From: Psychrobacter nivimaris
Lineage (GTDB): Bacteria; Pseudomonadota; Gammaproteobacteria; Pseudomonadales; Moraxellaceae
Direction: 5' to 3'
Assembly (NCBI RefSeq): GCF_009812035.1
Contig: NZ_VZIZ01000014.1
Location: 1 to 64,000 of the forward strand
DNA: 64,000 nt
Of this stretch, positions 53,100 to 63,792 are shown in pieces (positions within the stretch are counted from its first letter, which is position 1; the number at the start of each line of letters is the position of its first letter). The notes under the pieces were generated by a model. It ran no database searches, was not told the DNA's origin, and saw only the letters and a list, made by a program, of their open reading frames with translations. The position numbers were made by a program, and so were the translations under genes.

Positions 53100-56000
53100 A
53101 TGCCAAACTCCCTCAGTATCGCAAAAGAGCGCATTAGCCAGATAAGCGATATTGCTACCAGTTATGTACAAAAAGACAAATCGTTATTTGATCATTTTAT
53201 TCATAGCTATTATCAACCGCTGCATCAAGAAACTGCAGAGGCGATTAGTAATGCTGACTTGGCGGGCATGGCGCTACATCACTTTACACTACTCAAAGCT
53301 TACGACGGCAGCAAGCCACAGCTGACAGTACTAAACCCAGCAGCAGAAGAGCAGCACTTTCACAGCTCGCACACTGTCATTCAAATCGCAGCTTATGATA
53401 GACCGTTCTTAGTTGATACGATTTTGATGAGCCTAGAAGCTGAAGGTATCGATGTTCATCGTACTTACAATATCATTATCAGTGTTGAGCGTGATGACAA
53501 TGGTGATATTACCCATATCGAAGGCGCACATGAAAGTGCCACCTCACATATGTCATTGATTCATTGTGAAATTGCTTACCAAGACAACGAAGACTTGGAA
53601 GCACTTCAACAGATGCTGATGTCAAAAATTGACACGCTTGATACGGTCGTTGGCGACTGGAAACAGATGCGTGCGCAGTTGAATGACATCAAAACTGAGC
53701 TTTCAACTAAGCCGCTACCGGAAGTATTCTATTCACAACAAGAAATCCAAGCATTTTTAGATTGGATCTTAGACGATCACTTCATATTCTTAGGGTATCG
53801 TGAATACCGCTTAGAAGGCGGTCAGTCTATCGAAGTGACTTCTGAGCCGACCGATTTAGATTTATTTGCGATTGGTAACAGTGGACTTGGTCTACTACGT
53901 GGTTCTGAGAAAGACAAGCTATCAGAAAGCTTTAGCCAACTACCTAAAGGGTTAAAGCAATTATTGACTGAACCACGCGTATTAATGCTGTCTAAATCAA
54001 GCCGTGTATCACCGATCCATCGCTCAGTATATATGGACTTTTTGGGCATTCATAAGTTCGATGATAACGGTAACCTAATTGGTGAATACCGCTTTATCGG
54101 TTTGCTTACGTCACAAGCTTATCAGCTGACTGTACAGCAAATACCGCTATTGCGCGAAAAAGCCAATAAGATTATGGCGATGGCAGACTTGCCACGTGAC
54201 GGTCATGCTCATCACAAGATGATGCATGTGATCAATACCTTACCGCGTGATGATTTGTTCCAAGCCAGCGTCGAAGAGCTATACCCAATTGTTTCGGGCA
54301 TTACTCAACTACAAGACAAGAAGAGCTTACGTCTATTTAGCCGTATCGACCATTATCAGCGTTTTGTCTCGTGCTTGGTCTATATCCCACGTGATAAGTT
54401 CAACACCGAGCTACGCATTAAAGTCCAAAACGTCCTAAAAGACGCTTATAACGGTATGTCTTCAGGGTTTACCACTGAATTTAATGAATCTGCGCATGCT
54501 CGTGTGCACGTCCACGTACGTACCGTGCCTGGTCAAGTAAATGACGTCAATATCGCCACACTTGAAGCCAAATTATCAGCACTCATGCAATCATGGGATG
54601 ATAATTATCAAAAAATGCTCCTCGATAATGTTGGCGAACAACAAGCCAACGCTTTAAATCGTCGCTTCTTAAACTATATCCCTGCTGCCTACCAAGAGCG
54701 TTTTGATGCTCGTACCGCAGTCGAAGACACGAAGCGTTTGGCGGGACTGACCGCAGAGCAACCGATGCTTTGGCATTTATACCAGTCAACAGGCGATGCA
54801 CGTAACCAGCTCCACCTAAAGCTATACGGTCGCGAGCAGCCGGTTATCTTGTCAAAAGTATTGCCAATACTTGAAAACTTTGGGGTATCGGTTATCTCAG
54901 CACAGACTTATGAGTTTGACTTGCCAGAGCAGCCTATCTGGATGCAAGAGTATGAGCTGACCCTAGAGCATGTCGATACGGTCAATATGCAAGTCGTGCG
55001 TGGTCAGTTCGAAGACAGCCTCAAGCAAATCTGGGCAGGTCGCGTTGAAAGCGACTCATTCAACGAATTGGTACTAACGACCAAGCTCGATACTTATGAT
55101 GTCGTCGTATTGCGTGCATTGTCTCGCTATATGCTGCAGGCTCGTGCGCCATTCTCTAGTGCTTATATTCAGCAAACAGTCGTCAAAAACAGCGATATCA
55201 GCGTGGCGTTAGGTAGTTTATTTGATGCGCGCATGAATCCTGAATATAGTGATGAGACGCGCCAAGAAAAAACAACGAAAATTCAAGAGCACATCACTGC
55301 TGCGCTAGCAGATGTAGATAGCTTGGATGAAGATCGTATCTTGCGCTGGTACTTAGATTTGATCAATGCGATGGTACGTACCAACTTCTATCAAGTGGAT
55401 AGTGATGGTCAACGCAAAGATCGTCTGTCATTTAAATTCTTGGCAGCAGACATTCCAAACTTGCCTAAACCAAAGCCAATGTTTGAAATATTTGTGTATT
55501 CACCACGCGTCGAAGCTGTGCACTTACGTGGCGGCAAAGTCGCTCGCGGTGGTCTGCGCTGGTCAGATCGTATGGAAGATTTCCGTACTGAAGTACTCGG
55601 CCTTGTCAAAGCACAGATGGTCAAAAACGCAGTAATCGTCCCTGTAGGTTCTAAAGGCGGCTTCATTGTAAAAACCAAGAGCATGGCTGATGGTCGTGAG
55701 GCGTTCCAAGCAGAAGGTATCGCTTGCTATCAGACATTCTTACGCGGCATGCTTGATGTCACAGACAATATTGTAGATGGCAACATCGTCCCGCCAGCCA
55801 ACACGGTACGCCATGATGAAGACGATCCGTACTTGGTTGTCGCAGCAGACAAAGGTACAGCTACTTTCTCTGACATAGCCAACGCGCTAGCAGCAGAGTA
55901 CAACTTCTGGCTAGATGATGCCTTTGCCTCAGGTGGCTCAGTAGGTTATGACCATAAAGCAATGGGTATCACAGCTCGCGGTGGTTGGGAGTCGGTCAAA

Positions 56001-57947
56001 CGTCACTTCCGTATGCGCGGTATGGACATTCAAAACCGTGACGACTTTACCGTTGTCGGTATTGGTGACATGAGTGGTGATGTGTTCGGTAATGGTATGC
56101 TGCTATCAACGCATACTAAGCTCGTTGCTGCCTTTAACCATTTGCATATCTTTATTGATCCTAATCCAGATACGGCCGCCTCATACGCTGAGCGCGCACG
56201 CTTGTTTGAATTACCACGCTCATCATGGGCAGATTATGAAGCATCATTAATTAGTCAGGGTGGTGGTATCTTCTCGCGCCAAGACAAAACCATCGCTATC
56301 AGCCCTGAGATGAAGTCGCTCTTCGATATCAGTGAAGACAGCCTTGCACCAAATGATTTGATCAGTGCGTTACTACGTGCACCTGTCGATCTTATCTGGA
56401 ATGGTGGTATCGGTACTTATGTCAAAAGTGCAAACGAAACGCATGCTGACGTGGGCGACCGTGCGAATGATTCGCTGCGTATCGATGGTAATGAGCTACG
56501 TGCAGCCGTGGTTGGTGAAGGTGGTAACTTAGGTCTAACTCAGCAAGGTCGTATCGAGTACGCTCAAAAGGGCGGACGAATCTATACAGATGCAATCGAT
56601 AACTCAGGCGGTGTTAACTGCTCGGATCATGAAGTCAATATCAAAATCTTACTTGGCAAAGTGGTCGAGCAAGGTGATATGACACTGAAGCAACGTAATG
56701 AGCTGCTTGAGAGTATGACTGAGACCGTAGCAGAATTGGTACTGCGTCAAAACTACTTGCAACCACAAGCGATTGAGCTGAGCCATATCCGTGCCGCAGC
56801 CAACCTGAGTGATCATCAGCGCTTTATTCAGATGCTAGAGAGTGAAGGGCGTCTGGATCGTGCGATTGAGTATCTGCCATCAGACGAAGAGATTGCGAAG
56901 CGTCAAAAAGCGGATACTGGTCTGACCAATCCTGAACTGGCAGTGGTCTTGGCTTATGGCAAGATGTGGGTTTATGACAATCTACTACTATCTGATTTAC
57001 CAGATGATCCGTACTTTATCAATGAGCTACGTAAGTACTTCCCAGATGAGCTTGCTTCACGCTTCTTTGATGAGATGACTGAGCACCGTTTGCATCGCGA
57101 GATTATCAGTACTTACTTGACCAACAGTGTGGTCAACCGCTTAGGTATTGAAGCGCTATTCCGCCTCTTTGAAGAAACCGATCAATCACTAGCCACTATC
57201 GTACGTGGTTATGCGATTAGCCGTGATGTATTCAATGTATCGCGTGCTTGGCAAGCACTGGAAGCATTAGACAATCAAGTTGAAGCGACGTTACTACTGA
57301 ACCTTGAGCTACGCTTACGTGATGCGCTTGAGCGCGGTGTGGTCTGGTTCATCAACGCCTTCGGTCAAAACTTGCAAGTCGCTGACATGATTAGCCGCTT
57401 TAGCGAAAGTGTAGAAAAACTGACTAAGCCAAGTGGATTTATCGAGCAGCAGTTTGCACAATATCTGCAAGAAGATACCAAGCGTTTGATGCAAAAAGAG
57501 CTGTCTGATAACGATGCTACGCTATTTGCGATGCTACCGTACCATGTCGATGCGCTTGATGCTGCATTGCTGGCCGAGCAATATGAGCGTCCTGTTGATG
57601 AGATTGCAACCCTGTACTTTGAAGCCTATCAAGTGTTGCAATTAGACTGGATGATGGACAATATTGCCAATTTACCACAGCAAGACTATTGGGATCGCCG
57701 TGCGCGCCATGCGTTAGTGAACGAGCTGTCACGCAGCTTGCGTCTATTGATGGATGCGGTACTCTCAAAACCAGATGCTAAGCAAGCATTTAGTGAATGG
57801 AGAGCAAGACACGTCGATCAGCTTGCAGCAGTCACTACAGAGATGAATAAATTAGATGAGCTGCATAGCAACGATGAAGAAGGCCAAATCGGTCTTTCAA
57901 CGTTGTCAGTATTGATGAGTGAGCTTAGCGGTTTAGTTACTAAGTAA
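53100..57947 (+). CDS. gdhB: NAD-specific glutamate dehydrogenase, large (GdhB/L-180) type
   Basis: Oxidatively deaminates glutamate to 2-oxoglutarate and ammonia, feeding amino-acid nitrogen and carbon into central metabolism. The 1615 residues are typical of the ~180-kDa class known from Streptomyces, Pseudomonas and Caulobacter. The N-terminal half holds ACT-like regulatory domains (for example FHSSHTVIQIAAYDRPFLVD). The catalytic core lies at about residues 800-1200 with ARGGLRWSDRMEDFRTEVLG, VPVGSKGGF and the cofactor-binding GIGDMSGDVFGNGML. The ATG at 53100 has AAGGA 8 nt upstream, which decides against the upstream start at 53064. Confidence 0.95.
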   Translation: MPNSLSIAKERISQISDIATSYVQKDKSLFDHFIHSYYQPLHQETAEAISNADLAGMALHHFTLLKAYDGSKPQLTVLNPAAEEQHFHSSHTVIQIAAYDRPFLVDTILMSLEAEGIDVHRTYNIIISVERDDNGDITHIEGAHESATSHMSLIHCEIAYQDNEDLEALQQMLMSKIDTLDTVVGDWKQMRAQLNDIKTELSTKPLPEVFYSQQEIQAFLDWILDDHFIFLGYREYRLEGGQSIEVTSEPTDLDLFAIGNSGLGLLRGSEKDKLSESFSQLPKGLKQLLTEPRVLMLSKSSRVSPIHRSVYMDFLGIHKFDDNGNLIGEYRFIGLLTSQAYQLTVQQIPLLREKANKIMAMADLPRDGHAHHKMMHVINTLPRDDLFQASVEELYPIVSGITQLQDKKSLRLFSRIDHYQRFVSCLVYIPRDKFNTELRIKVQNVLKDAYNGMSSGFTTEFNESAHARVHVHVRTVPGQVNDVNIATLEAKLSALMQSWDDNYQKMLLDNVGEQQANALNRRFLNYIPAAYQERFDARTAVEDTKRLAGLTAEQPMLWHLYQSTGDARNQLHLKLYGREQPVILSKVLPILENFGVSVISAQTYEFDLPEQPIWMQEYELTLEHVDTVNMQVVRGQFEDSLKQIWAGRVESDSFNELVLTTKLDTYDVVVLRALSRYMLQARAPFSSAYIQQTVVKNSDISVALGSLFDARMNPEYSDETRQEKTTKIQEHITAALADVDSLDEDRILRWYLDLINAMVRTNFYQVDSDGQRKDRLSFKFLAADIPNLPKPKPMFEIFVYSPRVEAVHLRGGKVARGGLRWSDRMEDFRTEVLGLVKAQMVKNAVIVPVGSKGGFIVKTKSMADGREAFQAEGIACYQTFLRGMLDVTDNIVDGNIVPPANTVRHDEDDPYLVVAADKGTATFSDIANALAAEYNFWLDDAFASGGSVGYDHKAMGITARGGWESVKRHFRMRGMDIQNRDDFTVVGIGDMSGDVFGNGMLLSTHTKLVAAFNHLHIFIDPNPDTAASYAERARLFELPRSSWADYEASLISQGGGIFSRQDKTIAISPEMKSLFDISEDSLAPNDLISALLRAPVDLIWNGGIGTYVKSANETHADVGDRANDSLRIDGNELRAAVVGEGGNLGLTQQGRIEYAQKGGRIYTDAIDNSGGVNCSDHEVNIKILLGKVVEQGDMTLKQRNELLESMTETVAELVLRQNYLQPQAIELSHIRAAANLSDHQRFIQMLESEGRLDRAIEYLPSDEEIAKRQKADTGLTNPELAVVLAYGKMWVYDNLLLSDLPDDPYFINELRKYFPDELASRFFDEMTEHRLHREIISTYLTNSVVNRLGIEALFRLFEETDQSLATIVRGYAISRDVFNVSRAWQALEALDNQVEATLLLNLELRLRDALERGVVWFINAFGQNLQVADMISRFSESVEKLTKPSGFIEQQFAQYLQEDTKRLMQKELSDNDATLFAMLPYHVDALDAALLAEQYERPVDEIATLYFEAYQVLQLDWMMDNIANLPQQDYWDRRARHALVNELSRSLRLLMDAVLSKPDAKQAFSEWRARHVDQLAAVTTEMNKLDELHSNDEEGQIGLSTLSVLMSELSGLVTK

Positions 57948-57974
57948 TGAAGTAATATTAACCCAAACTGTCGC

Positions 57975-58016
57975 ACAAAAAACCATCGTTCTTAATGTTC
58001 GGTGGTTTTTTGTTGT
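57975..58016. terminator. Terminator between gdhB and sbcC
   Basis: AAAAAACCATCG pairs with CGGTGGTTTTTT (one T-G pair), an A-run and a T-run at the ends making it usable in both directions. Confidence 0.85.
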
Positions 58017-58064
58017 CTAAACGAAATGGTTTAATTGAAAGTATTAAGTAGTAAAGTGATTAAC

Positions 58065-61000
58065 TTATGATGCTTTTTCACTGACGACTTTATGACACCC
58101 TTGACCACTAATTCGACTAAATCCACCTGACAGCTTTTCGACTTTGATTTGGGTTAAGATACGATCTTTTAGCGCCTGTACATGGGAGATTACCCCGATT
58201 AACTTGCCTTCTTGCTGCAAATTAGTCAGCGTATCCAGCGCAATGTCTAAAGACTCTTCATCCAATGTCCCAAAGCCTTCATCTAAAAATAGCGAGTCCA
58301 CGCGAATATTTTGACTGGCCATTTGTGATAGTCCCAATGCTAGAGCAAGACTGATAATAAATCCTTCACCACCTGAGAGGTTTTTGGTACTACGGATCTC
58401 GCCGCCTTGATAATTGTCAATGACATTGAGCTCAAGCGGACTGTTATCATCACGAGCCAGCAAATAGCGATCGCTCATTTTTTGCAGCTGCGTATTGGCG
58501 TGAGTGACCATGAGATCAAAGGTTAGCCCTTGAGCAAAAGTACGAAACTTCTTTCCACTATTTGAGCCGATCAAGTCATTCAACTGTCGCCAAACTTGCA
58601 ACTTGTCCTTTTGGTCAGTGATGGCTTCAAGCTGCGCCTGTTGGGTGGTTTTCTTGTTTTCATTGTCCTTTAGACGCTGACTGATTGCACCGATTGACTC
58701 AATTCGTTTGTTAAATTCATCTTGGGCTTGTGATTGCTGTTGGACAAGCGTTTCTCTATCGTCTACTGTCAGCGGATTGGCTTGTTTATCTGCAAGTGCC
58801 TTTTTGGTTTCTTCTAATAAAAACTGCGTTTGTTTTAGCGCATAATCGATATGCTGCTGCTGCTGTCTAAGTGCGTTACGTTCATCAATTGGCAGGCGTG
58901 CATTAGTAAAATCTATTTCATCAGCGAAATCAGAAGTAGCAAGTATTAACTTAAAGCTATCCTCTTGAGTATTGAGTGTTCCCTGTACTATGGTCACTTG
59001 CTCAGTCACGTGACGCTGCTTATCAAGCAATTGACTAAGTATGTGTTCAGCATTGTCTAGCTGTCTTTGCGCAGAGGTTTGCTCAATTTGAGACTGTTCT
59101 AACGCCTCACGCAAACGCTTTTCTTCTGCTTCAGGATCTTTATCAGCTAAGACCTCATCTCTGTTTGTTTTTAATTGCTCAAGCATGTTCGCTTTTTCAG
59201 CCGCGAGTTGAGAAATTTCAACAAGCTCTTTTCCTTCTTTGTCGAGCTGAGACTGCTTGGTCTCGATTTTTGTTTCTAGTTGACCGAGTGATGTTTTTAG
59301 GGTTTGTTGATCCTCTCTGTAGTCGTTAAACTGTTTCTTGATTTGTAAAAGGGCACTGTGACATTGGCGCAGGGTATTGATATGCGATTGATATTCCGCT
59401 TCACTTAGTATGGCTTGGCCTTCAATACTGGTTATCAGCGGTTGTAATGAGTGCAGTGAAGAACGTATCGCCGTTTTTGCATCTGACTGATGTTTGTCAG
59501 CGAAATATTTATTTAACAGAGCTAATATATCGGTTTTGAGCACAGTCAATTCAGAAAAATTATCATGATATTTTTTGTCTAAGTTTTCTATAGCCCATGT
59601 TGTTTTTTCACTATTGCTCTCAATCTCGTTAATAGTGCTGGTCAGCTCACGCTGCTCCTTGTCTAATGCTTCGATGTCATTACGCATCGTAGAGAGCGAC
59701 TCGCTAAGCGTTTCATATTGAGTTAACGTATTTTTAAGAGATTCTCTACGCTTACCTAGCTCGATTTTGCTACTGTCTAATAATGACAGCGCATCTACAT
59801 GCGTCTCAATCTGCGCTAGCGATTTTAATGTTTCAGTAATAAATTGAGAATAACCTTTATTGATTAATGAACTGATAAGCTGGTCGATATCCGTCTTTAA
59901 CTTTTGTATTTGGTCGTTCAATATGGTTTGTTGCTCTTCCTGCTGCGCAAACTGCTGTCGTACAGTTGCCTGATTAATACGATGTTTAGAAAGATTATCT
60001 TCTAAATCCACTATAATTTTATCTAGCTCTGCTATCTGTTTCTGAGTTTGCGTTACTTCCGTCTCTTGCATTAAGTGCGGATGGTCTGCACTATAAGGAT
60101 GCTCTAGCGACCCACAAAGTGGGCAAGGATGACCATCTTTTAGGTCCGCGATATAGTCTTCTAATTTGGCGACTTTTTGTAGTAAATGCAGCTGGGTTTG
60201 TTTGTCTTGACGCTTTTCTTTGGTAGCGCCGAGCGCCGATTCATTATCAGCGATTAAGCCTGCCAGCTTTGTGAGGTCGTTACTCATTACTGGCAAGACT
60301 GCAACTATTTTCTCTACTTGTACACTAAGCTCATGCAGCTGTTGTGCCTTAACGCTCACTTGGTCAAGTTGACGGTTGATGTCATCAATCTGCTCTTGCT
60401 CATCTCGCATATCAGCCAATGACTGCACTTGGGTTAATGCTGCTTGCTCTTGTTGTAAAGCGGCCAATTTATCCTGTATAGACAATATGGTGGTGTCTTT
60501 TGTCTTTTTCTGTTGATTTAAGCCGTCAAGATTGGCGCGATACTGGTGGATCTGCTGCTGCTGGCTTGTTTTATCATCTGATAGGGCGGTATTCTCTTGC
60601 AATACTACTTTTAGTCGGCCGCAATGACTTTTGAAATTCGCTATGTCACTATCAATATTGCTTAATTCATGGGCGTCATTAAGATAGCTTTCGACACTTG
60701 CGAGCTGGGTTTTATTTTGTGCAGCCTGTTGTTTATGGTTGTCTATCTCTTTATTTAGATGTTGAGTGCTGCCCGTTAGAGTTTGCTGTCTTTGCTCAAT
60801 ATCTTTTAAGATATGCGTGTTCTGCGTAATCTCCACATCGAGTTTACGCGCCTGCGCAATATTGGGTAGAGCCGTTTGCAAAGCTTCGTGAGTAGCTTGT
60901 GTATGAGTTTTCGCTGTTTCTAGATGTGTGGTTGCTTGTTCTAAATCATTTTGTTTTTGTGGTAAGATGCTACTGATCTGCTGCTGTTCTTCTTGCAAGC

Positions 61001-61940
61001 GTTTTAGGTTATCGCGACTATGGACAAGTTGGCTGAACTGACTATCAATTTCTAGTGCTTTATTAGCAGCGGTTAAGCGTTTGGCATAAGGGATGAAGTC
61101 TTGCTGAGCCTGCTGAGCCTGATCTAGATCATTTTGATAAGTATTCAGTTTTTCTTTTGACTCTGTGACGCTATCTAGCCACTTTATCTTTTCGGCCAAA
61201 TCTTGAATGGTCTGCTGCTGTTCACTTTGGGCACTTTGATATGACTGCAAGTCAGCTTTTAACTGATTTTCTTCATCGGTATCTAAAAGCATCAAACCGT
61301 TTAAACCGTATTGCAGTTTGCTGAGAATTTCCTCTTCGGTACGTTTTTTATCATGAACCTGTGTGGAGATAGTTGCGTAAATATCAGTGCCTGTAATTTT
61401 CTCTAAAATATCAGCACGTTCATCAGCCTTTGCCTTTAGAAATGCTGAAAAACTGCCCTGAGCCAGCAATATAGAGCGAGTGAACTGCTGAAAATCCATC
61501 CGAGTCAGTTCAATGATCTTATTTTTGGTATGCTTTAAGGTGCTCTCTAACAGCTCATCCTCTTTTGACGAATCATTGACGTTTAGCTTAGCAATTTCAT
61601 GAGTCGCATCTTGCAGATTGCCATCCGCTTTATTGTAAGCACGGCGCTGTCCCCAGCGGCAGCGATACTGCTCACCATTCAAATCAATCACTACTTCAGC
61701 GAAACACTCTGCCGTCTGCCGCGTCATCACCTCATTGCTGCTCTTACTGATACTATTAATCCTTGGCGTCTCACCATATAGCGCTAAGCAAATAGCATCC
61801 AATATGGTGGTCTTGCCAGCACCTGTTTGCCCTGTAATAGCAAAGATACCTTCATTGGTAAAGGCAGTATCAGCAAAATCAATATGCCATTCACCTTTTA
61901 GGGAGTTGAGGTTTTTTAGTCTGAGTTCGATTAGGCGCAT
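58065..61940 (-). CDS. sbcC: Exonuclease subunit SbcC (Rad50-like)
   Basis: ATPase arm of the SbcCD nuclease, which cuts DNA hairpins and processes ends at replication-fork palindromes. The 1291 residues (E. coli 1048) have the N-terminal MRLIELRLKNLNSLKG and Walker A GQTGAGKTTILDAI, long coiled coils, a zinc hook CPLC near residue 605, and a C-terminal signature NLSGGEGFIISLALALGLSQ and Walker B DSLFLDEGFGTLD. The extra length is in the coiled-coil arms. No strong ribosome site is seen. sbcD lies upstream on the same strand with an 83-nt gap. Confidence 0.95.
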   Translation of the reverse strand: MRLIELRLKNLNSLKGEWHIDFADTAFTNEGIFAITGQTGAGKTTILDAICLALYGETPRINSISKSSNEVMTRQTAECFAEVVIDLNGEQYRCRWGQRRAYNKADGNLQDATHEIAKLNVNDSSKEDELLESTLKHTKNKIIELTRMDFQQFTRSILLAQGSFSAFLKAKADERADILEKITGTDIYATISTQVHDKKRTEEEILSKLQYGLNGLMLLDTDEENQLKADLQSYQSAQSEQQQTIQDLAEKIKWLDSVTESKEKLNTYQNDLDQAQQAQQDFIPYAKRLTAANKALEIDSQFSQLVHSRDNLKRLQEEQQQISSILPQKQNDLEQATTHLETAKTHTQATHEALQTALPNIAQARKLDVEITQNTHILKDIEQRQQTLTGSTQHLNKEIDNHKQQAAQNKTQLASVESYLNDAHELSNIDSDIANFKSHCGRLKVVLQENTALSDDKTSQQQQIHQYRANLDGLNQQKKTKDTTILSIQDKLAALQQEQAALTQVQSLADMRDEQEQIDDINRQLDQVSVKAQQLHELSVQVEKIVAVLPVMSNDLTKLAGLIADNESALGATKEKRQDKQTQLHLLQKVAKLEDYIADLKDGHPCPLCGSLEHPYSADHPHLMQETEVTQTQKQIAELDKIIVDLEDNLSKHRINQATVRQQFAQQEEQQTILNDQIQKLKTDIDQLISSLINKGYSQFITETLKSLAQIETHVDALSLLDSSKIELGKRRESLKNTLTQYETLSESLSTMRNDIEALDKEQRELTSTINEIESNSEKTTWAIENLDKKYHDNFSELTVLKTDILALLNKYFADKHQSDAKTAIRSSLHSLQPLITSIEGQAILSEAEYQSHINTLRQCHSALLQIKKQFNDYREDQQTLKTSLGQLETKIETKQSQLDKEGKELVEISQLAAEKANMLEQLKTNRDEVLADKDPEAEEKRLREALEQSQIEQTSAQRQLDNAEHILSQLLDKQRHVTEQVTIVQGTLNTQEDSFKLILATSDFADEIDFTNARLPIDERNALRQQQQHIDYALKQTQFLLEETKKALADKQANPLTVDDRETLVQQQSQAQDEFNKRIESIGAISQRLKDNENKKTTQQAQLEAITDQKDKLQVWRQLNDLIGSNSGKKFRTFAQGLTFDLMVTHANTQLQKMSDRYLLARDDNSPLELNVIDNYQGGEIRSTKNLSGGEGFIISLALALGLSQMASQNIRVDSLFLDEGFGTLDEESLDIALDTLTNLQQEGKLIGVISHVQALKDRILTQIKVEKLSGGFSRISGQGCHKVVSEKAS

Positions 61941-62023
61941 GGATAAGTCTTAATATTGGTAATAGCCGCAACTGCGAAAAATTTAGGAAGATAAGGAAGT
62001 GTGGTCATGATATGTCGCTTATA

Positions 62024-63595
62024 TCATTCCGCCTGTTTGTCTTCATGACGTAAGTTATAAAGTATCTGACCATAGGCATCGCGCAATGAGTCTTTTTGAG
62101 AATCAGCCACATCATTTATCGTCAAGCAGCGCTCAAACACTTCCATCTCATTTAAGTCCTGCAAGTTCTCTGAGGTCTGCTGTTGATTAAGCACTTTGTT
62201 ATAAGTACGAGTGTTTTTTATCTTAAGCACTTCACATGGCAACCCTTCTACCATTGCTTGCACTTGCTCACGCAAATCACTGACGATTTCGTCACCTGTA
62301 TAGACAACCTCCAGCCAAATAGAGTCAGATTGCGTAAGCGCTCTAATGGTTTGTTCAATCGTGGTTAGGTCACCAGATATTTGCGCCAATTGTTGGAACT
62401 TTGGGATGGGTAGGGACACTACTTGCATCTGATTAGCATCATCGCGATGTAGGATTTCATTGCTAGTCACGGCATCAGTCGAGGTTGGTTGATTGTTTGT
62501 ATCTTGCTCAACAGGAGTATTTTCTATGGCAGTAGATTGTGCTACCTCTTCATTATCTGAAGGCTCATCAAAGCCAAACAAATCATCCATGAAAGGAAGT
62601 TCCTGACTCGCCACTTTTTTAGCGGTTTTTTCTGCTAATTTATCTACTGATTTTTTCACTTGGGCGACTTCAATGTCAGCAGTTGTATCGATAGCATGAG
62701 GAGTAATACTATTAGGTGCAACGTTTAGCTCTGAGCTGTCGTTATTGAAATGTTCTGCGGCACCAAACTGTACGAGCAATACTTGCTTTTGTTGTTTGGC
62801 CTCTCCGAAACCCATGGCGATGGGTGAGCCTGAGTAGCGAATACTCTCACGACCGCCAACGCGCTGCGGCACGTGCAAATGTCCAAGTGCGACATAATCG
62901 AAGCCATCATTGAACATATCGGCGGAGATTTTACCTAGTGAGCCGACATAGAGCTCGCGTACACCATCATCCTCAGTTGTTTTGCCACCAGATGCGAATA
63001 GATGTCCTGTCGCGATAATAGGAATATATCGCTGATGCGTTTTGATTAAATCGGCTTGTTTAGTTTTCGCAATGTCTGCAACATTGTCATAATGCGCACA
63101 AATACCAGCGATAACATTGGCGTCTTTGCTATCTGCGGACTCGCCAGCGCTACTGCTACGTACATCCCGATCGCGCAGATAGGGCACAGCGGCAATAATA
63201 CAATGAGGGTTGTTGTCGTCATCACCCAAGACCAATACTTCGTCGTCCAAGTTATCACAAGCCGTGCCGATCACATGGACATTTAAAAATTTAAGCACAT
63301 TGCTTGGCGCATCTAAAAAAGTTGGTGAATCATGATTACCTGCGACAATAACCACATGCTGACAGCAAGAGCGTGAGACCTTACCCAAAAACTCATAATA
63401 CAGCGCTTGGGCTTTATTGCTAGGGGTCATGGTATCGAAAATATCACCTGCGACGATCAATATGTCTACTTTTTGCGCGCTGATGGTGTCTTGTAGCCAA
63501 TGCAGGAATGACTCAAACTCTTCGTAACGGAGACGCCCATACAGACGTCGCCCCAAGTGCCAGTCAGAGGTATGCAATATGGTTAAAGGTTTCAT
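62024..63595 (-). CDS. sbcD: Exonuclease subunit SbcD (Mre11-like)
   Basis: Nuclease subunit of SbcCD: Mn2+-dependent exonuclease and hairpin endonuclease. From the ATG at 63595 (MKPLTILHTSDWHLGRRLYG) it has 523 residues against about 400 in E. coli. The phosphoesterase motifs are complete: SDWHLG, VAGDIFDT, VAGNHDSP, GHLFASGG and ALGHLHVPQ. A polar, acidic insert of roughly 100 residues (about 310-400, with MDDLFGFDEPSDNEE) separates the nuclease from the C-terminal domain and explains the extra length. No clear ribosome site is seen at the start. Confidence 0.93.
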   Translation of the reverse strand: MKPLTILHTSDWHLGRRLYGRLRYEEFESFLHWLQDTISAQKVDILIVAGDIFDTMTPSNKAQALYYEFLGKVSRSCCQHVVIVAGNHDSPTFLDAPSNVLKFLNVHVIGTACDNLDDEVLVLGDDDNNPHCIIAAVPYLRDRDVRSSSAGESADSKDANVIAGICAHYDNVADIAKTKQADLIKTHQRYIPIIATGHLFASGGKTTEDDGVRELYVGSLGKISADMFNDGFDYVALGHLHVPQRVGGRESIRYSGSPIAMGFGEAKQQKQVLLVQFGAAEHFNNDSSELNVAPNSITPHAIDTTADIEVAQVKKSVDKLAEKTAKKVASQELPFMDDLFGFDEPSDNEEVAQSTAIENTPVEQDTNNQPTSTDAVTSNEILHRDDANQMQVVSLPIPKFQQLAQISGDLTTIEQTIRALTQSDSIWLEVVYTGDEIVSDLREQVQAMVEGLPCEVLKIKNTRTYNKVLNQQQTSENLQDLNEMEVFERCLTINDVADSQKDSLRDAYGQILYNLRHEDKQAE

Positions 63596-63716
63596 TCGCG
63601 TGGTTAAAGAACAAGACAAGCTAGCATCAGGTATGGGCATAAGTAGACTATGATTATGAGCAGTAGAAAGTCTTCATTCTAGCAAGAATCGTTGAGATTT
63701 GCGCTGTTGCCAAAAG

Positions 63717-63752
63717 AAAACCCTACCAATAATATACTGGTAGGGTTTACTC
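63717..63752 (-). terminator. Terminator of the partial gene at the right edge
   Basis: AAACCCTACCA (63718-63728) pairs with TGGTAGGGTTT (63738-63748). On the minus strand it runs on into TTTCTTTTGG, fitting a gene that ends at 63793. Confidence 0.8.
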
Positions 63753-63792
63753 ATTATTCATGACTCATCGTTTTGCAGGTTAGCAGTAAGTG

